Counted from the stretch's first letter, positions 25,302 through 34,953 are shown. The stretch is DNA of 64,000 nucleotides from Ornithinimicrobium sp. INDO-MA30-4 (GCF_021535045.1 NZ_CP091056.1:2232001-2296000); one strand, 5' to 3'. Numbers and translations: made by a program. The notes: generated from the sequence alone by a model not told the origin.

Positions 25302-25307
25302 TAGATT
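25302..25307 (+). promoter_or_regulatory. Putative leaderless -10 box TAGATT
   Basis: TANNNT exactly six bases upstream of ATG 25314 with no ribosome-binding site; it selects ATG 25314 over the upstream TTG. Confidence 0.5.
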
Positions 25308-25313
25308 TTGATT

Positions 25314-25685
25314 ATGACTTTTCCATTGAGCCGTGCCCTGTCCGCCGCCACTGCCGCCTACGCAGTCTTTGCCCTGGTAAAGCCACGCCACCTCGGCGAT
25401 GCGCTGAAGGCGCCGGAGGGGCAGAAGCCCGCGGTCGACCTTGTCGCTTACACCTACGCAGCCCGCGACATCCCGGTGTCAGCAGTTGGCATGTTTGCTA
25501 GCTCGCCGACTTTGGTGACGGCGTCGATGGTCATGCGTATTTTTACTGACTTCGCCGACGCGACCGTTTTGGGTAGTAACACGAAAGACCCCGAGGCCCG
25601 CAAGAACGCATTGATGATCACGACAGGCTGGGGTGTCCTTAACACCGCCGCGCTGTTGATCGACCGTCGCTCGCTGAAGAAGTAG
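25314..25685 (+). CDS. DUF4267-like membrane protein
   Basis: 123 residues with hydrophobic segments ALSAATAAYAVFALV, IPVSAVGMFASSPTLVTASMVMRIFTDFADATVLG and NALMITTGWGVLNTAALLI. The spacing and the RDIPVS....A..........R.ftDfaDa pattern resemble DUF4267/DUF4345-like four-helix proteins. The C-terminus is basic (RRSLKK). Function unknown. It is intact and lies between the divergent alkyltransferase operon and the convergent alkB. Confidence 0.6.
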   Translation: MTFPLSRALSAATAAYAVFALVKPRHLGDALKAPEGQKPAVDLVAYTYAARDIPVSAVGMFASSPTLVTASMVMRIFTDFADATVLGSNTKDPEARKNALMITTGWGVLNTAALLIDRRSLKK

Positions 25686-25697
25686 TCCAAGGGCCGC

Positions 25698-26285
25698 TCA
25701 CGGAAGACCTGTTTGGCGAATGGTGATGTTGAGCCGGCCGCTAAGTCCTAAAGCAGGGTCGGCGGTGCCAGGCCGTGTCATCGGGACGCCGTGAAAAGCC
25801 ATGCGCGACGGACCGCCAAAGACCAGCAGGTCACCCGAAGCTAACTCGATGTCCTGCCAGGGTTTGTTTTTCGTCTCGATGTTGCCAAGCCGGAAAACGG
25901 CGGTGTCGCCGAGGCTGAGGGACACGATCGGCGCTTGGCAGGTCTCGTCTTTATCTTGGTGAAGGCCCATTTTGGCGGCGTGGTCATAGAAGTTAACCAG
26001 CGCCATGTCTGGGCTAAAAGACTCGGTCATGGGGTTCCCGTGCTCGTCAAAACGCAGGTGCTCAGTCATCGCACTGACGTCGTGAATCGCAGTTGCGGCC
26101 AACGAAGTGAGCGCCTCGGGCATCTGGGGCACGACGACGCCAGCACTGCTCTCGCGCCGATAACCCTCGGATGTCCACCGGATACCCAGCCACACTGTCT
26201 GCACCGACATCGGTCGACCGCCGGGGGTCTGCCCGGGTCGCATCGGCACTGGTCCGCGCGCCCAACCGCGGCATCGTTGCACCAA
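25698..26285 (-). CDS. alkB: AlkB-type alpha-ketoglutarate-dependent DNA dioxygenase
   Basis: Fe(II)/2-oxoglutarate dioxygenase that removes methyl groups from 1-methyladenine and 3-methylcytosine. Visible are PVPMRPGQTPGGRPMSVQTVWLGIRW, FSPDMALVNFYDHAAKMGLHQDKDE (iron ligands His and Asp of HxD), GDLLVFGGPSRMAFHGVPM (third His ligand) and LSGRLNITIRQTGLP with the RxNxTxR 2-oxoglutarate-binding arginines. Family similarity continues upstream in the same frame to about 26384 (EHIVWGATARSS...GAVHIPGWLTLSQQIEL), so the true start is probably beyond 26285. No ATG/GTG is available there, possibly because of an indel. It neighbours two alkyltransferases and a sigma factor, an alkylation-repair cluster. 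Confidence 0.88.
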   Translation of the reverse strand: MVQRCRGWARGPVPMRPGQTPGGRPMSVQTVWLGIRWTSEGYRRESSAGVVVPQMPEALTSLAATAIHDVSAMTEHLRFDEHGNPMTESFSPDMALVNFYDHAAKMGLHQDKDETCQAPIVSLSLGDTAVFRLGNIETKNKPWQDIELASGDLLVFGGPSRMAFHGVPMTRPGTADPALGLSGRLNITIRQTGLP

Positions 26286-26449
26286 CTCGATTTGCTGAGA
26301 CAGAGTCAGCCACCCGGGGATGTGTACTGCCCCGGTGCTACTTCGCGCGGTTGCGCCCCAAACAATGTGCTCACTTGCCCATCATGACCTGCGCCACCGA
26401 CATACCCGGGGCATGTGCTTGAGACGGGTTCCACGGTCCGCCCTAGTGA

Positions 26450-26455
26450 CACAAT
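26450..26455 (+). promoter_or_regulatory. Putative leaderless -10 box CACAAT
   Basis: Six bases upstream of ATG 26462, without a ribosome-binding site. The box lacks the leading TA, so it is weaker than the other examples. Confidence 0.35.
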
Positions 26456-26461
26456 CACTAC

Positions 26462-27074
26462 ATGCCTGCAGCAGCGCCTCCATCAGTGATCCCCAGCATC
26501 CCGTCCGGCAGCGTTGGCTGGATTAACGCCGAGCAAATGCTCGAGATCGACCGCATCATGATCGAGGATCTACATATTCTGCTGATCCAGATGATGGAAA
26601 ATGCCGGTAGCAACCTGGCCCGGGTGGCCATTCAGACCGCATCCCCAGCAACTGCTGTCGTGTACGCGGGCAGTTGCGGCAATGGTGGTGGCGGCCTGGT
26701 CTGTGCTCGTCACCTGCACAATGCCGGTGTCGCGGTTGAGGTTGTCTTGAGTGTCGACCCGCAGACGATGACGGAGGTCCCGGCTCAGCAGCTCGACATT
26801 GTTCGCCCCATGGGCATCCCGGTATTCGACTGGCTCGATTGTCAGCCTGGACGCACCGACTGGCTTGAACACCACAACAGGCAGGGCTGATGGCCCGGTC
26901 GTCAACGCCGACGCAACGATGACCCTGTGCTTGCCGAAGGTTGGCCTGCGCGGGTCGCCGCACATTGGGGACCTGTATCTGGCCGATATCTCCGTGCCAG
27001 CCTCGGTCACCGAAGAGATCAGCGGCGTCACCGCACCACCGTTCGGCCTCGGACGAGTCCTTAAACTCGCCTGA
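26462..27074 (+). pseudogene. NAD(P)HX epimerase-like (YjeF_N) protein with internal deletion
   Basis: The N-terminal part SVGWINAEQMLEIDRIMIEDLHILLIQMMENAGSNLAR and GNGGGGLVCARHLHNAGVAVEVVLS matches actinobacterial NAD(P)H-hydrate epimerases. After PVFDW the frame changes and continues directly as SIVSLDAPTGLNTTTGRADGPVVNADATMTLCLPKVGLRG...GDLYLADISVP to the stop at 27074. In relatives about 35-40 residues, including the catalytic VDALLG segment and the following helix, lie between these two parts; here they are missing. This is more than a base-call indel, so the enzyme is probably inactive, unless an assembly collapse removed the segment. No YjeF_C dehydratase is attached. Confidence 0.7.
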
Positions 27075-27087
27075 CGCTTGCCCGGTA

Positions 27088-27122
27088 TCGCTATATGGCG
27101 TTATCATCGTTATATGGCGATA
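27088..27122 (+). promoter_or_regulatory. Tandem ArsR operator candidate
   Basis: Two 16-base direct repeats, TCGCTATATGGCGTTA (27088-27103) and TCGTTATATGGCGATA (27107-27122), 14 of 16 identical, each with a CG..TATAT..CG imperfect palindrome. The second covers ATG 27114. A -10 box TATCAT (27102-27107), exactly six bases before that ATG, lies between and under the repeats. A repressor bound here would block both transcription and translation start. Confidence 0.55.
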
Positions 27123-27400
27123 GGTACTGAGCAGATGGCGCAGGTGTTTGCGGCACTCGGGGAGCCCTCACGGCTCGAGATTGTGCGACACCTTTTCACC
27201 GGTGAGCACCGGGTCACGGAGCTGACCGATCACTTAGGGTTGGCGCAGTCCACGGTCTCAAAACACCTGGTGGTGCTGCGTGAGTGCGGCATAGTCGATG
27301 TCCGCACCGAGGGCCGCTCGTCGATGTATTGCCTTCCTGACCCCGACGCGACGGCCCGAGTGTTGGATGCTGCCAGCGCGTGGATCGAGGCCGGGCATGA
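27114..27400 (+). CDS. ArsR/SmtB-family metal-responsive repressor
   Basis: Winged-helix repressor: MAQVFAALGEPSRLEIVRHLFTGEHRVTELTDHLGLAQSTVSKHLVVLRECGIVDVRTEGRSSMYCLPD. The ELCVC metal motif of ArsR/CadC is absent, so sensing may use other sites (for example alpha-5). As written the frame runs on without a stop into the efflux gene. Adding one G to the GGG run at 27393-27395 would end the protein ...EAGA with TGA 27398-27400, overlapping the ATG of the transporter. I therefore treat them as two coupled genes. Start ATG 27114 fits a leaderless promoter. Confidence 0.8.
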
Positions 27401-28316
27401 GCCACGATCACGACCACCCCCGAGTGTTGCCGACGCAGGCAAGCACTGGCGCAAGCTAGCGGTCGTCCTGGCCATCACTGCCACGGTCATGGTGGTGGAG
27501 GTCATCGGCGCCATCATCTCTGGCAGTGTCGCGCTGCTGGCCGATGCCGCCCACATGTTGACCGATGTCGCTGGGCTGTCATTAGCGCTGGTGGCTGCCT
27601 TGCTGTCTCGCCGACCGGTCAGCGATCAGCGCACTTGGGGGTTCCGCCGAGCAGAAGTCGTCGCTGCTGCGGCCCAGGCGGCAGTCTTGCTCGCGGTCGG
27701 CACCTATGTGCTCTACGAGGGCATCAGCCGACTCTTCAACCCGGAGCCGGTCGCTTCGGGAGCCATGGTCATCTTCGGTGTCATTGGCCTGCTCGGCAAT
27801 GCCATTGGTATCGCGATTTTGACTGGCTCGCGCGGAGACAATCTCAACACTCGAGCGGCGTTCCTTGAGGTCATCAATGACGCTCTAGGGTCGGTGGCCG
27901 TGCTGGTCGCAGCCGGGTTTATCTATTGGTCCGACTTCTTGCGGGCGGACGCGATTGCCTCAATCTTGATCGGCGTGTTGATCATCCCGCGCACCCTGCG
28001 ACTGCTGCGCGACAGCATTGACGTCCTGTTGGAGTCGACGCCCCGCGGGTTGGATCTCGGCGATGTGCGCGCTCGGATGATGGACGTCGACCACGTCCAC
28101 GCCGTCCACGACTTGCACGCCACGCAGGTCGCGACTGGCCTGCCAGTTTTGACTGCTCACGTAGTCGTTGGCGAAGAATGCTTCCATGACGGGCACCTCA
28201 AGAGCATGCTCGATGAACTGCAAAACGCGATGGAGTCAGAGTTTGATGTTGAGCACTCCACGATTCAATTCGAGTGCTACCAGCATGCTGAGCATGAGAC
28301 GGGCGCGCACCCCTAG
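27397..28316 (+). CDS. Cation diffusion facilitator (CzcD/ZitB-type) metal exporter
   Basis: About 306 residues if started at ATG 27397, whose first residues are histidine-rich (MSHDHDHP), typical of CDF exporters; one C missing in the CCCCC run joins them to the rest. There are six membrane helices with the TM2 metal site ADAAHMLTD (HxxxD). The equivalent TM5 site reads EVINDALGS, with Glu where CzcD/ZitB have His. The cytoplasmic C-terminal domain is VHAVHDLHATQVATGLPVLTAHVVV...HSTIQFE. It would exchange Zn(II), Cd(II) or Co(II) for protons, controlled by the upstream ArsR. An alternative reading is a natural ArsR-CDF fusion, as the raw frame suggests. Confidence 0.85.
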
Positions 28317-28333
28317 ATGTGTCTGAGTGCTGA

Positions 28334-28678
28334 TTAGCCGCGCGGTGAGTACATGATGACCGCGACGCCGACCAGGCAAATCATCGCTCCGATCACATCA
28401 AAGCGGTCGGGGCGAAAGCCGTCCAGGGCCATCCCCCAGGCGAGCGAGCCAACAATAAAAATGCCACCGTATGCGGCAAGCAAGCGCCCAAAGGACGCTT
28501 CAGCCTGCAGGGTCACCAGCAAGCCATAGAGCCCGAGCGCCACAATGCCGCCACCGACCCAGAGCAACCCTCGGTGCTCACGAATCCCCTGCCAGACCAG
28601 CCATGCTCCGCCGATTTCAGCCAGCGCGGCAAAGCCAAAGAGCACCAATGAGCGAACAATGGCGCCTAGCTCAGGCAT
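28334..28678 (-). CDS. YnfA/UPF0060-family membrane protein
   Basis: 114 residues with four helices: [59 protein letters not shown] and [21 protein letters not shown]. The motifs [20 protein letters not shown](I/V)FI and [25 protein letters not shown] are those of UPF0060, small SMR-like inner-membrane proteins of uncertain transport role. The ORF is intact, convergent with the CDF gene and 18 bases from its stop. GAGAGCTTGAG before the ATG may serve as ribosome-binding site. Confidence 0.9.
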   Translation of the reverse strand: MPELGAIVRSLVLFGFAALAEIGGAWLVWQGIREHRGLLWVGGGIVALGLYGLLVTLQAEASFGRLLAAYGGIFIVGSLAWGMALDGFRPDRFDVIGAMICLVGVAVIMYSPRG

Positions 28679-28692
28679 CTCAAGCTCTCAGT

Positions 28693-29381
28693 TCACTGTT
28701 GCTGATAGGCAAAACGGCGGAAAGCGCTGGCGGCATCATTGGTGAGGTGACCGCCGTGGCCGAAGTAGGCCGCCCGGAAATCGCGCTTGGCCAACTGCAC
28801 GATCGACTGCTTGACCTGCTCAGACTTTGGGTTCATTAGCCCGGGATAGACCTCGCCAGAGCGGTTGACCATCGCCGCATCACCGGCGAAGAGCAGCCCA
28901 CCGGCGCGATCCAGCAAATAACTGACGTGCCCAGGCGTGTGCCCAGGGGTGCTGATAACAGCCCAATCTTCGGGCAGACCTGCTGTGCCGTCGGCCACCA
29001 ACTCGGTCGCGACCGAAAACCCCTCGGCTTTTGGCAAGAATCTAAATGCTCCACCTAGCGGGCCGAGCGCATCCTTCAACGGTGGCGGGGTGACGGGCTC
29101 CAGTCCGTGTGGCACTCGTGCATCGCGTGCCGACATCGTGACCGGAGCTTGGCTATGGTCTTTGACCGCTCGTGCGCTGCCAGTGTGATCCGGGTGTGCG
29201 TGAGTGATCAAGACGGCCTTCAGGTCAGACCAGGTCCGGCCCATCTTTTGAGGCCAGACTCAATGACACCGACCTTGCCGGGCACGCCGGTGTCGACCAG
29301 CGTTACTCCTTCGTCGCCATCAATTAGGTAGGCGCTGGCGCCAATCGGCAACTGAATAATGCCGCGGGCTACGTACCGCAT
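28693..29381 (-). CDS. Metallo-beta-lactamase fold hydrolase (frameshifted)
   Basis: From ATG 29381: MRYVARGIIQLPIGASAYLIDGDEGVTLVDTGVPGKVGVIESGLK, then after one missing A near 29247 MGRTWSDLKAVLITHAHPDHTGSARAVKDHSQAPV...VISTPGHTPGHVSYLLDRAGGLLFAGDAAMVNRSGEVYPG. All zinc ligands of the family are present: HAHPDH, the His in GHTPGH and the Asp in GDA. The C-terminal GHGG supplies the last His. About 229 residues, cytosolic; substrates of this glyoxalase II-like group vary. It lies directly upstream of ynfA on the same strand (14 bases between). Confidence 0.85.
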
Positions 29382-29429
29382 ACAGAGTCCTTGCTGTGCG
29401 TGGTTTGCGGGTAGGCCAAGTGCCTGTGG

Positions 29430-29848
29430 TCAGGCCTCTTTGTCACCCATATTGTCGGTGTTCATCCACATCAACTCCCAGACGTGGCCGTCGAGGTCGG
29501 CGTAGGAGCGTGAGTACATGAAGTCGTTGTCGTCGGTGCGCACGTCCTTGCCGCCAGCGGCCACGGCCTTGTCGACCAAGTCGTCGACGCCTTCGCGGGT
29601 GGAGACCCGGAGAGCCAAGAGGTGCTGAGTGTCCGCCTTGGCGTCCCCCACCGGCCGGTCAGCGAACGAAGCAAAAAGTCGCGCTGCAGCAGCATGGCGA
29701 AGGTCGAGTCGTTGAGCTCAAGGCATAGCGCATTTTCGTCGCAGAAGTCTTCGTCGAAGGTGTAGCCCAATGAGGTGAAAAACTCACGGCTGACATCGAC
29801 ATTTGCAATCGGCAGGTTCACGAACATCGTCTGGTGCATAACTGTCAT
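29430..29848 (-). CDS. VOC-family lactoylglutathione lyase-like protein (frameshifted)
   Basis: MTVMHQTMFVNLPIANVDVSREFFTSLGYTFDEDFCDENALCLELNDSTFAMLLQRDF then, with one more T in the TTTTT run near 29677, FASFADRPVGDAKADTQHLLALRVSTREGVDDLVDKAVAAGG...DNDFMYSRSYADLDGHVWELMWMN. This is the predicted enzyme-related-to-lactoylglutathione-lyase group of VOC proteins (about 139 residues). The final LDGHVWELMW carries the C-terminal metal-site Glu. GAGGATGG precedes the ATG. It is a single gene with no clear partner. Confidence 0.82.
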
Positions 29849-30107
29849 CCATCCTCGTTGAAGTTCCCCTCATCCTAGGGGCCACCCACGACATACCGGG
29901 TGTATCAAACCCCACCTACGGGCCCCCACCCATGCGGGTGTGCCCCCTTTGATGTCTAGTGCTTAGCATGAAGCCGCGGCCAGGACGGCGTCCGCCCGCC
30001 TGCCACGGCTTTGTCAAAAACTCCTACTCGACATGGTTCCTGATCTCTACTGACCAGGACTACTTGCGCCAGCGAATCCAACCCACTCACATCATCCGGA
30101 GGACACC

Positions 30108-30962
30108 GTGGACTATCCCCAGCAACTACCACCCCAAGAACAGCAATGGCCCGGGTCAACCACCAAGATGGACCCACCCGCCGATCATGGGGAAGCCAGT
30201 TATGTCGGTCGGGAGCGGCTGACCGGGCTCCGAGCGTTGATTACCGGGGTGATTCGGGAATCGGGCGCGCCATCGCGATTGCCTTTGTCAAAGAGGGCGC
30301 GTCCGTGGCGATCTCATTCCTGCCACAAGAAGGCGACGACGCTGATCTCACCAGACAAGCGATCGAAGACCTCGGCGGCACGTGTGTGATGTTGCCTACC
30401 GACCAACGCACCGAAGCAGCGAACGTGCAGTTGGCCGAACAGGCCGTGGAACAACTCGGCGGCATCGATGTCCTCATCAACAACGCTGGCTATCAAATGG
30501 CCCAGTCCGGCGACATTACTTCCTTCCCCGAAGGACAATTTGAGCAGGTGTTCACCACCAACCTGTTCGCCGCATTCTGGCTAACCAAAGCCGTGGTCGC
30601 CAGCATGAGCGCAGGGGTTGCATCATCAACACCACCTCGATTCAGGCATTTGACCCTCCGAACCTCTATTGGACTACGCAGCGACAAAATCCGCATTGAA
30701 CAACTTCACCGTCAACCTCGCTGCACAACTGGGCCCGCGAGGTATCCGCGTTAACGCGGTCGCACCCGGACCCATCTGGACCCCCTTGATCCCCAGCACT
30801 TTCGATGCCGAAATGGTCCAAAACTTCGGTCAAGACACCCCGCTTGGCAGGCCCGGACAACCCACCGAGGTAGCAACTGCTTACGTCTTCCTTGCCAGCC
30901 CCGACGCCAGCTACATCAGCGGCACGGTCCTTGGGGTCACCGGTGGCAAAGCCGTGTTTTAA
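30108..30962 (+). CDS. SDR-family oxidoreductase (YghA-like, frameshifted)
   Basis: GTG 30108 has a GGAGG ribosome-binding site. The long N-terminal extension [34 protein letters not shown] is typical of the YghA/general-stress SDR group. The Rossmann motif appears as ALITG...[17 protein letters not shown], followed by [40 protein letters not shown] (catalytic Ser, Tyr and Lys) and the end [17 protein letters not shown]. Indels near 30248 (G run) and 30615 (G run) split it into three frames. About 284 residues, NAD(P)-dependent, cytosolic. It is followed 50 bases later by the catalase gene, suggesting a stress-response pair. Confidence 0.85.
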
Positions 30963-31012
30963 CAGACTCTCTATTTCTTCTGACATCAACCCAATCCAGC
31001 GAAGGCAGTCCC

Positions 31013-33226
31013 ATGTCGAAGCAAACAGAACGTCCATTGCCCGGTGCTCCTCGTCGCAGGCACCGGCCATGGCCGAACCCACTTCTCCCGGTAGCATGCC
31101 ACCACCTAAGTCAGACCAGGCTGGTCCGGCTCGTGTTGGCCCAACAGGTAGGGAGACCGAGCTGAGCGCTGACGTTTTGGCGCAACAGGGTCAATGGCTC
31201 ACCACCGCCACTGGCACCCGATTGCGCGACACCGATCACTCACTGAAGGCAGGGCGCCGCGGACCAACTTTGCTGCAGGATCACCACCTACGAGAGAAGA
31301 TCACTCACTTTGATCACGAGCGAATCCCAGAGCGAGTGGTGCACGCTCGGGGAGCCGCAGCGCACGGAGTTTTCGTGGCCAATGGAAACGGAGAAGGCAT
31401 ATGCCGGGCACAGTTCCTGCGCCAGGGAGCACAAACGCCGGTGTTTACCCGGTTCTCCACAGTGCTGGGCTCTCGGGGGTCGGCCGACACTGCGCGAGAC
31501 ACGCGTGGGTTCGCGGTGAAATTTTACACCGGTGAGGGCACCTTCGACTTAGTAGGCAACAACATCCCGGTGTTCTTCATTCAAGACGGAATTAAGTTTC
31601 CAGACGTAGTTCACGCCGCGAAGCCACATCCGGATCGGGAAATACCCCAAGCTCAGAGCGCGCACGACTCGTTTTGGGATTTTGTTTCACTCCATACCGA
31701 GGCCCAACACCACACGATCTGGAACATGTCGGATCGAGGCATCCCACGGTCGTACCGGACCATGGAGGGCTTCGGTGTGCACACGTTTAGGCTTATCAAT
31801 GACGCAGACCAGACGACGTTGGTGAAGTTTCATTGGAAACCGCGCCAAGGCGTGCACTCGCTGTTGTGGGAAGAGTCGCAACTGGCTATGGGGATGGATC
31901 CCGACCTTCATCGCCGAGACCTAGCCGACGCCATTGAGGCTGGTGCCTTCCCCGAGTGGGACCTGGGGGTGCAGGTGTTTCCCGACAGCGAGGATGAGAT
32001 GTTCGAGGGCATCGACCTCCTCGATCCGACCAAGATCGTGCCCGAGGAACTTGCCCCGGTGCAGCTGCTCGGCACAATGACCCTTAATGCCAACCCGACG
32101 AACTACTTCGCCGAGACCGAGCAGGTGGCTTTCCACGTGGGCCATTTGGTTCCGGGCATCGATGTCACCAACGACCCGCTGTTGCAGGTAAGGCTCTTTT
32201 CCTACATTGATACCCAGATCACCCGTCTCGGCGGGCCCAACTTTAACCAATTGCCGATCAACCGTCCGCACGCTCCGGTCAACGACATGCTGCGCGATGG
32301 AATGCACCAAGCGCAGTGCATCAGGGTGTCGCCCCTATCGGCCGAACTCCCTCGATGGGGGATGCCCGTTCACAGCAGGATCTGACCAGGGTGCCTTTGT
32401 TGACGTGCCGGTGGAGGTCTCGGGTGGGCGCAAGGTCCGAGAGGTTCCGGCCGATTTCGATGATCACTTCAGCCAAGCTCGCCTGTTCTTCCGTTCGCTC
32501 ACAGCGGTAGAGCAGGATCACGTGATTGGCGCCTACACCTTCGAATTGGGCAAGTGCTACGAGCAAAGCATCAAGGAGCGCCAGTTACAAGCGCTAGCCA
32601 ACATCGACCAAGGGCTATCTGGGGCTGTCGCCAGTGGGTTAGGGCTGACAGCGCCCGAGCCCTCGCTTCCACTGGTGACGAGACGCCCAGCCCCGCTCTG
32701 TCTCAGGTCGGTGGCTCGTGGCCCGTCGAAGGTCGCCAGGTTGGCATTGTGGCAGACGCGACGAGTAGCAGTAAGGATATTGAGACGTTGCGTGGGGAGT
32801 TAATGAAGCGCGCAGTAGTCCCCTTGGTAATCGCACCGGTGGGGGCACCCTGAACAACGGTGTGGTCGTTCAACGCACTTATGCAACGGCACACTCCGCC
32901 GAGTTTGACGCCTTGATCCTGGCTGGCGAGGCGCGTCCGGGCCAAGATGCAGTGCCGTCTTTGGATGCCAAAGCTGGAGCCAGCGAATCGACCCTTGACC
33001 CCGGGTGGTCAAATTGGTCGGGGAGGTGTGGCGTCACGCGAAAGCGATCGGTGCCCTTGACCATGGCGCAGCATCTTTGAGCGCCGCAGGTGTGCCCACA
33101 GACGGGGCCGGGGTTGTGACCGACCAGGCACCGAACTCTGTAGCATCGGACATCATCAAACTGCTCGAGGGCCATCGCGTGTGGGATCGCTTCACCCCTA
33201 GCCCCCGTCGCGCCGAAACCACCTAG
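31013..33226 (+). CDS. katE: Large-subunit catalase (HPII type, five frameshifts)
   Basis: Heme catalase of clade 2 with a C-terminal flavodoxin-like (DJ-1/PfpI) domain, about 735 residues. The catalytic His lies in [16 protein letters not shown], the Asn in [20 protein letters not shown] and the heme-ligand Tyr in [45 protein letters not shown] is unmistakable. The C-terminal part continues in other frames: [33 protein letters not shown], then [23 protein letters not shown], then [19 protein letters not shown], then [27 protein letters not shown]. Frame changes lie near 31040, 32325, 32700, 32850 and 33005. ATG 31013 ([13 protein letters not shown]) is the likely start. Confidence 0.9.
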
Positions 33227-33285
33227 GGCGGCTATAGGACTGCTAACTCCTGAGGGTGGTTTCGACGTGGCGCGAAGTCGAACTT

Positions 33286-34391
33286 TCAGATGTCCTTGAT
33301 GTAGGTCGCGACTTGGTCGACTAGGGCTTTCTGATGATCCTCCAGTTGGTGTCCACCCATGCCGCCCACGACCGGCAAGATCGCATCTTCGAGGACGTGT
33401 ACTCCAGCAAGCGTCTCGATGGTGGCGACGCCACAGAACGGGACATAAACCGGGCTGTAGCCACCCTCTTGGATCATCACGATCCGGCCCTGGACCGTCG
33501 AGGTCGACGCGTTTTTCACTGTCTCCGTAAGGTCGATAAAGCCTCGTGAGGTGATCAATTGCCGCGACAGCGGGTCCATCGCGTTGGCATCAAACCCGCT
33601 GGCCACCAAGATGAGGTCTGGAGCAAACGCCTCCAGGGCGGGGCCAATCACCTGCTTGGCGGCATACGCGTAGCCCTCGTCGCCAGTGCCGGTCGGCATC
33701 GGGATGTTGATGTTGTAGTTGATGCCTGCTCCGACGCCGCGGTCTTCCAACAAGCCAGAGTTAGGCGGGAAGCAGCGGTCTTGGTGCAGCGAAATCGTCA
33801 ACACACTGGGGTCCTCGGCAAAGATGGCCTGAGCGCCGTTGCCATGGTGGACGTCCCAGTCGACGATCGCGACCTTCTCCATGCCGAGGACTTCGCGGGC
33901 GTGCTTGGCCGCGATTGCCACATTGTTGAAGATGCAAAGCCCATGCCGGTTTCGGCGATAGCGTGGTGTCCAGCGGGGTTGACCAGCGCATACCCATTGT
34001 CGACGTCGCCGTTCACGACGGCCTCAGTCATCGCGATAGCTGACCCGGCGCCGCGAGCAGCGATCTCGAATGCACCTTTGCCGAATGGTGAGATCCCATC
34101 TCCGGCGTCGCCGCCTTTGGGCAATTCGCTTTCGCGCTTGATGCGTTCCACGTAGTCAACGGTGTGAACACGCAGGATCTCTTCGTCCGTGGCGTTGCGT
34201 GGGCTCACCCGGGTGAGGTGGTCGATAAGACCGGAAACGCAAACCAACTCGTGCATGCGTCGTTTGGTGTCCGGGTGCGCGACGTGATGCGCGATGGGCT
34301 GCAGCCCTGCCAGCGGATCGGCAGGAAACATCGAACCGCTGCCGGTGTCGTGCCAACCAAAAATTTCGTCCCAAAGGTAACCGGTCGTCAT
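33286..34391 (-). CDS. Class II histone-deacetylase-like amidohydrolase (one frameshift)
   Basis: About 368 residues. The family signatures are YLWDEIFGWHDTG, HPDTKRRMHELV, NPAGHHAIAETGMGF (the catalytic His pair), AIVDWDVHHGNGAQAIF (zinc ligands Asp and His), SLHQDRCFPPNSG and LILVASGFDANAMDP (third zinc Asp). It would remove acyl groups from acetyl-lysine, acetyl-polyamine or other amides. The frame shifts near 33930, where CIFNNVAIAAKHAREVLG joins. ATG 34391 is preceded by GGAGAG. It lies downstream of, but is separated by a strong terminator from, the glsB gene. Confidence 0.88.
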
Positions 34392-34530
34392 CACACTCTC
34401 CTGGAGTCATGGCTGGAGTCGGCGGTGAAGCCAGCCTGAAGGCGCCTGCCCCCTCACGGTGCAGCGCGTGTGAAAAACGTAACGTACGTACCCGAACGAT
34501 CGCACGGGTTTCGTAGATTTTGGCCGAGAC

Positions 34531-34574
34531 AAGAAGGGGCGTATGTCGGTGATATCCGACATACGCCCCTTCTT
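34531..34574. terminator. Strong bidirectional terminator hairpin
   Basis: A 19-base perfect stem (AAGAAGGGGCGTATGTCGG with its complement) around a six-base loop TGATAT. It sits 16 bases after the glsB stop on the minus strand and ends transcription before the deacetylase gene's promoter. Confidence 0.85.
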
Positions 34575-34589
34575 GCTTTACGAAATGAG

Positions 34590-34853
34590 TTACTTCTTCT
34601 TGGCGACAGCGCCTTCGGCAACGCCGATCAACAGCACAGCGAAGACAACCGCCAGGATGAAGCCGAGGATGTTCAGCTCCATGATGTCGCCGGTGCCCAA
34701 GAAGCTAGCGACCAGTCCGCCAAGGATGGTGCCGACGATACCGAGCACGAGGGTCATGACCAGGCTGAGGCCCTGCTTGCCGGGCTTGATGAGGCGCGCG
34801 AGGGCACCGATGATGAGGCCGGCAACCAGGAAGCCGAGGATGTCAAAGAACAT
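34590..34853 (-). CDS. GlsB/YeaQ/YmgE-family membrane protein
   Basis: 87 residues with three hydrophobic helices: ILGFLVAGLIIGALARLI, SLVMTLVLGIVGTILGGLVASFLG and ILGFILAVVFAVLLIGVA. The GxxxGAxARxxxPG..G....T...GI.G...GG pattern is that of the transglycosylase-associated/YeaQ stress-induced membrane proteins. The end is basic (AKKK). Ribosome-binding site AGGAGTAC upstream of ATG 34853. It is monocistronic, closed by the strong terminator, which fits a highly expressed stress gene. Confidence 0.92.
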   Translation of the reverse strand: MFFDILGFLVAGLIIGALARLIKPGKQGLSLVMTLVLGIVGTILGGLVASFLGTGDIMELNILGFILAVVFAVLLIGVAEGAVAKKK

Positions 34854-34941
34854 GGGTACTCCTAAAGAATTGGGGACTTCGAAAAGGTATGTCTCGAACT
34901 AGACCGTCTCTGATCATAACTCACTGTTGACCCTTCCCCTG

Positions 34942-34947
34942 CATAAT
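34942..34947 (+). promoter_or_regulatory. Putative leaderless -10 box CATAAT
   Basis: Near-consensus -10 (CATAAT) ending exactly six bases before ATG 34954. There is no ribosome-binding site, so ATG 34954 rather than an upstream codon is chosen. Confidence 0.55.
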
Positions 34948-34953
34948 GCGCGT

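Noticed and set aside
27114-28316. ArsR-CDF as a true single fusion protein
   Set aside because: A histidine-rich ATG start for the CDF lies at 27397 and two single-base homopolymer fixes give the usual two-gene layout; kept only as an alternative.
29849-30107. Possible tRNA or riboswitch in the GC-rich gap before the SDR gene
   Set aside because: I could not fold a cloverleaf or recognise any riboswitch core; only short G/C-rich inverted words are present.
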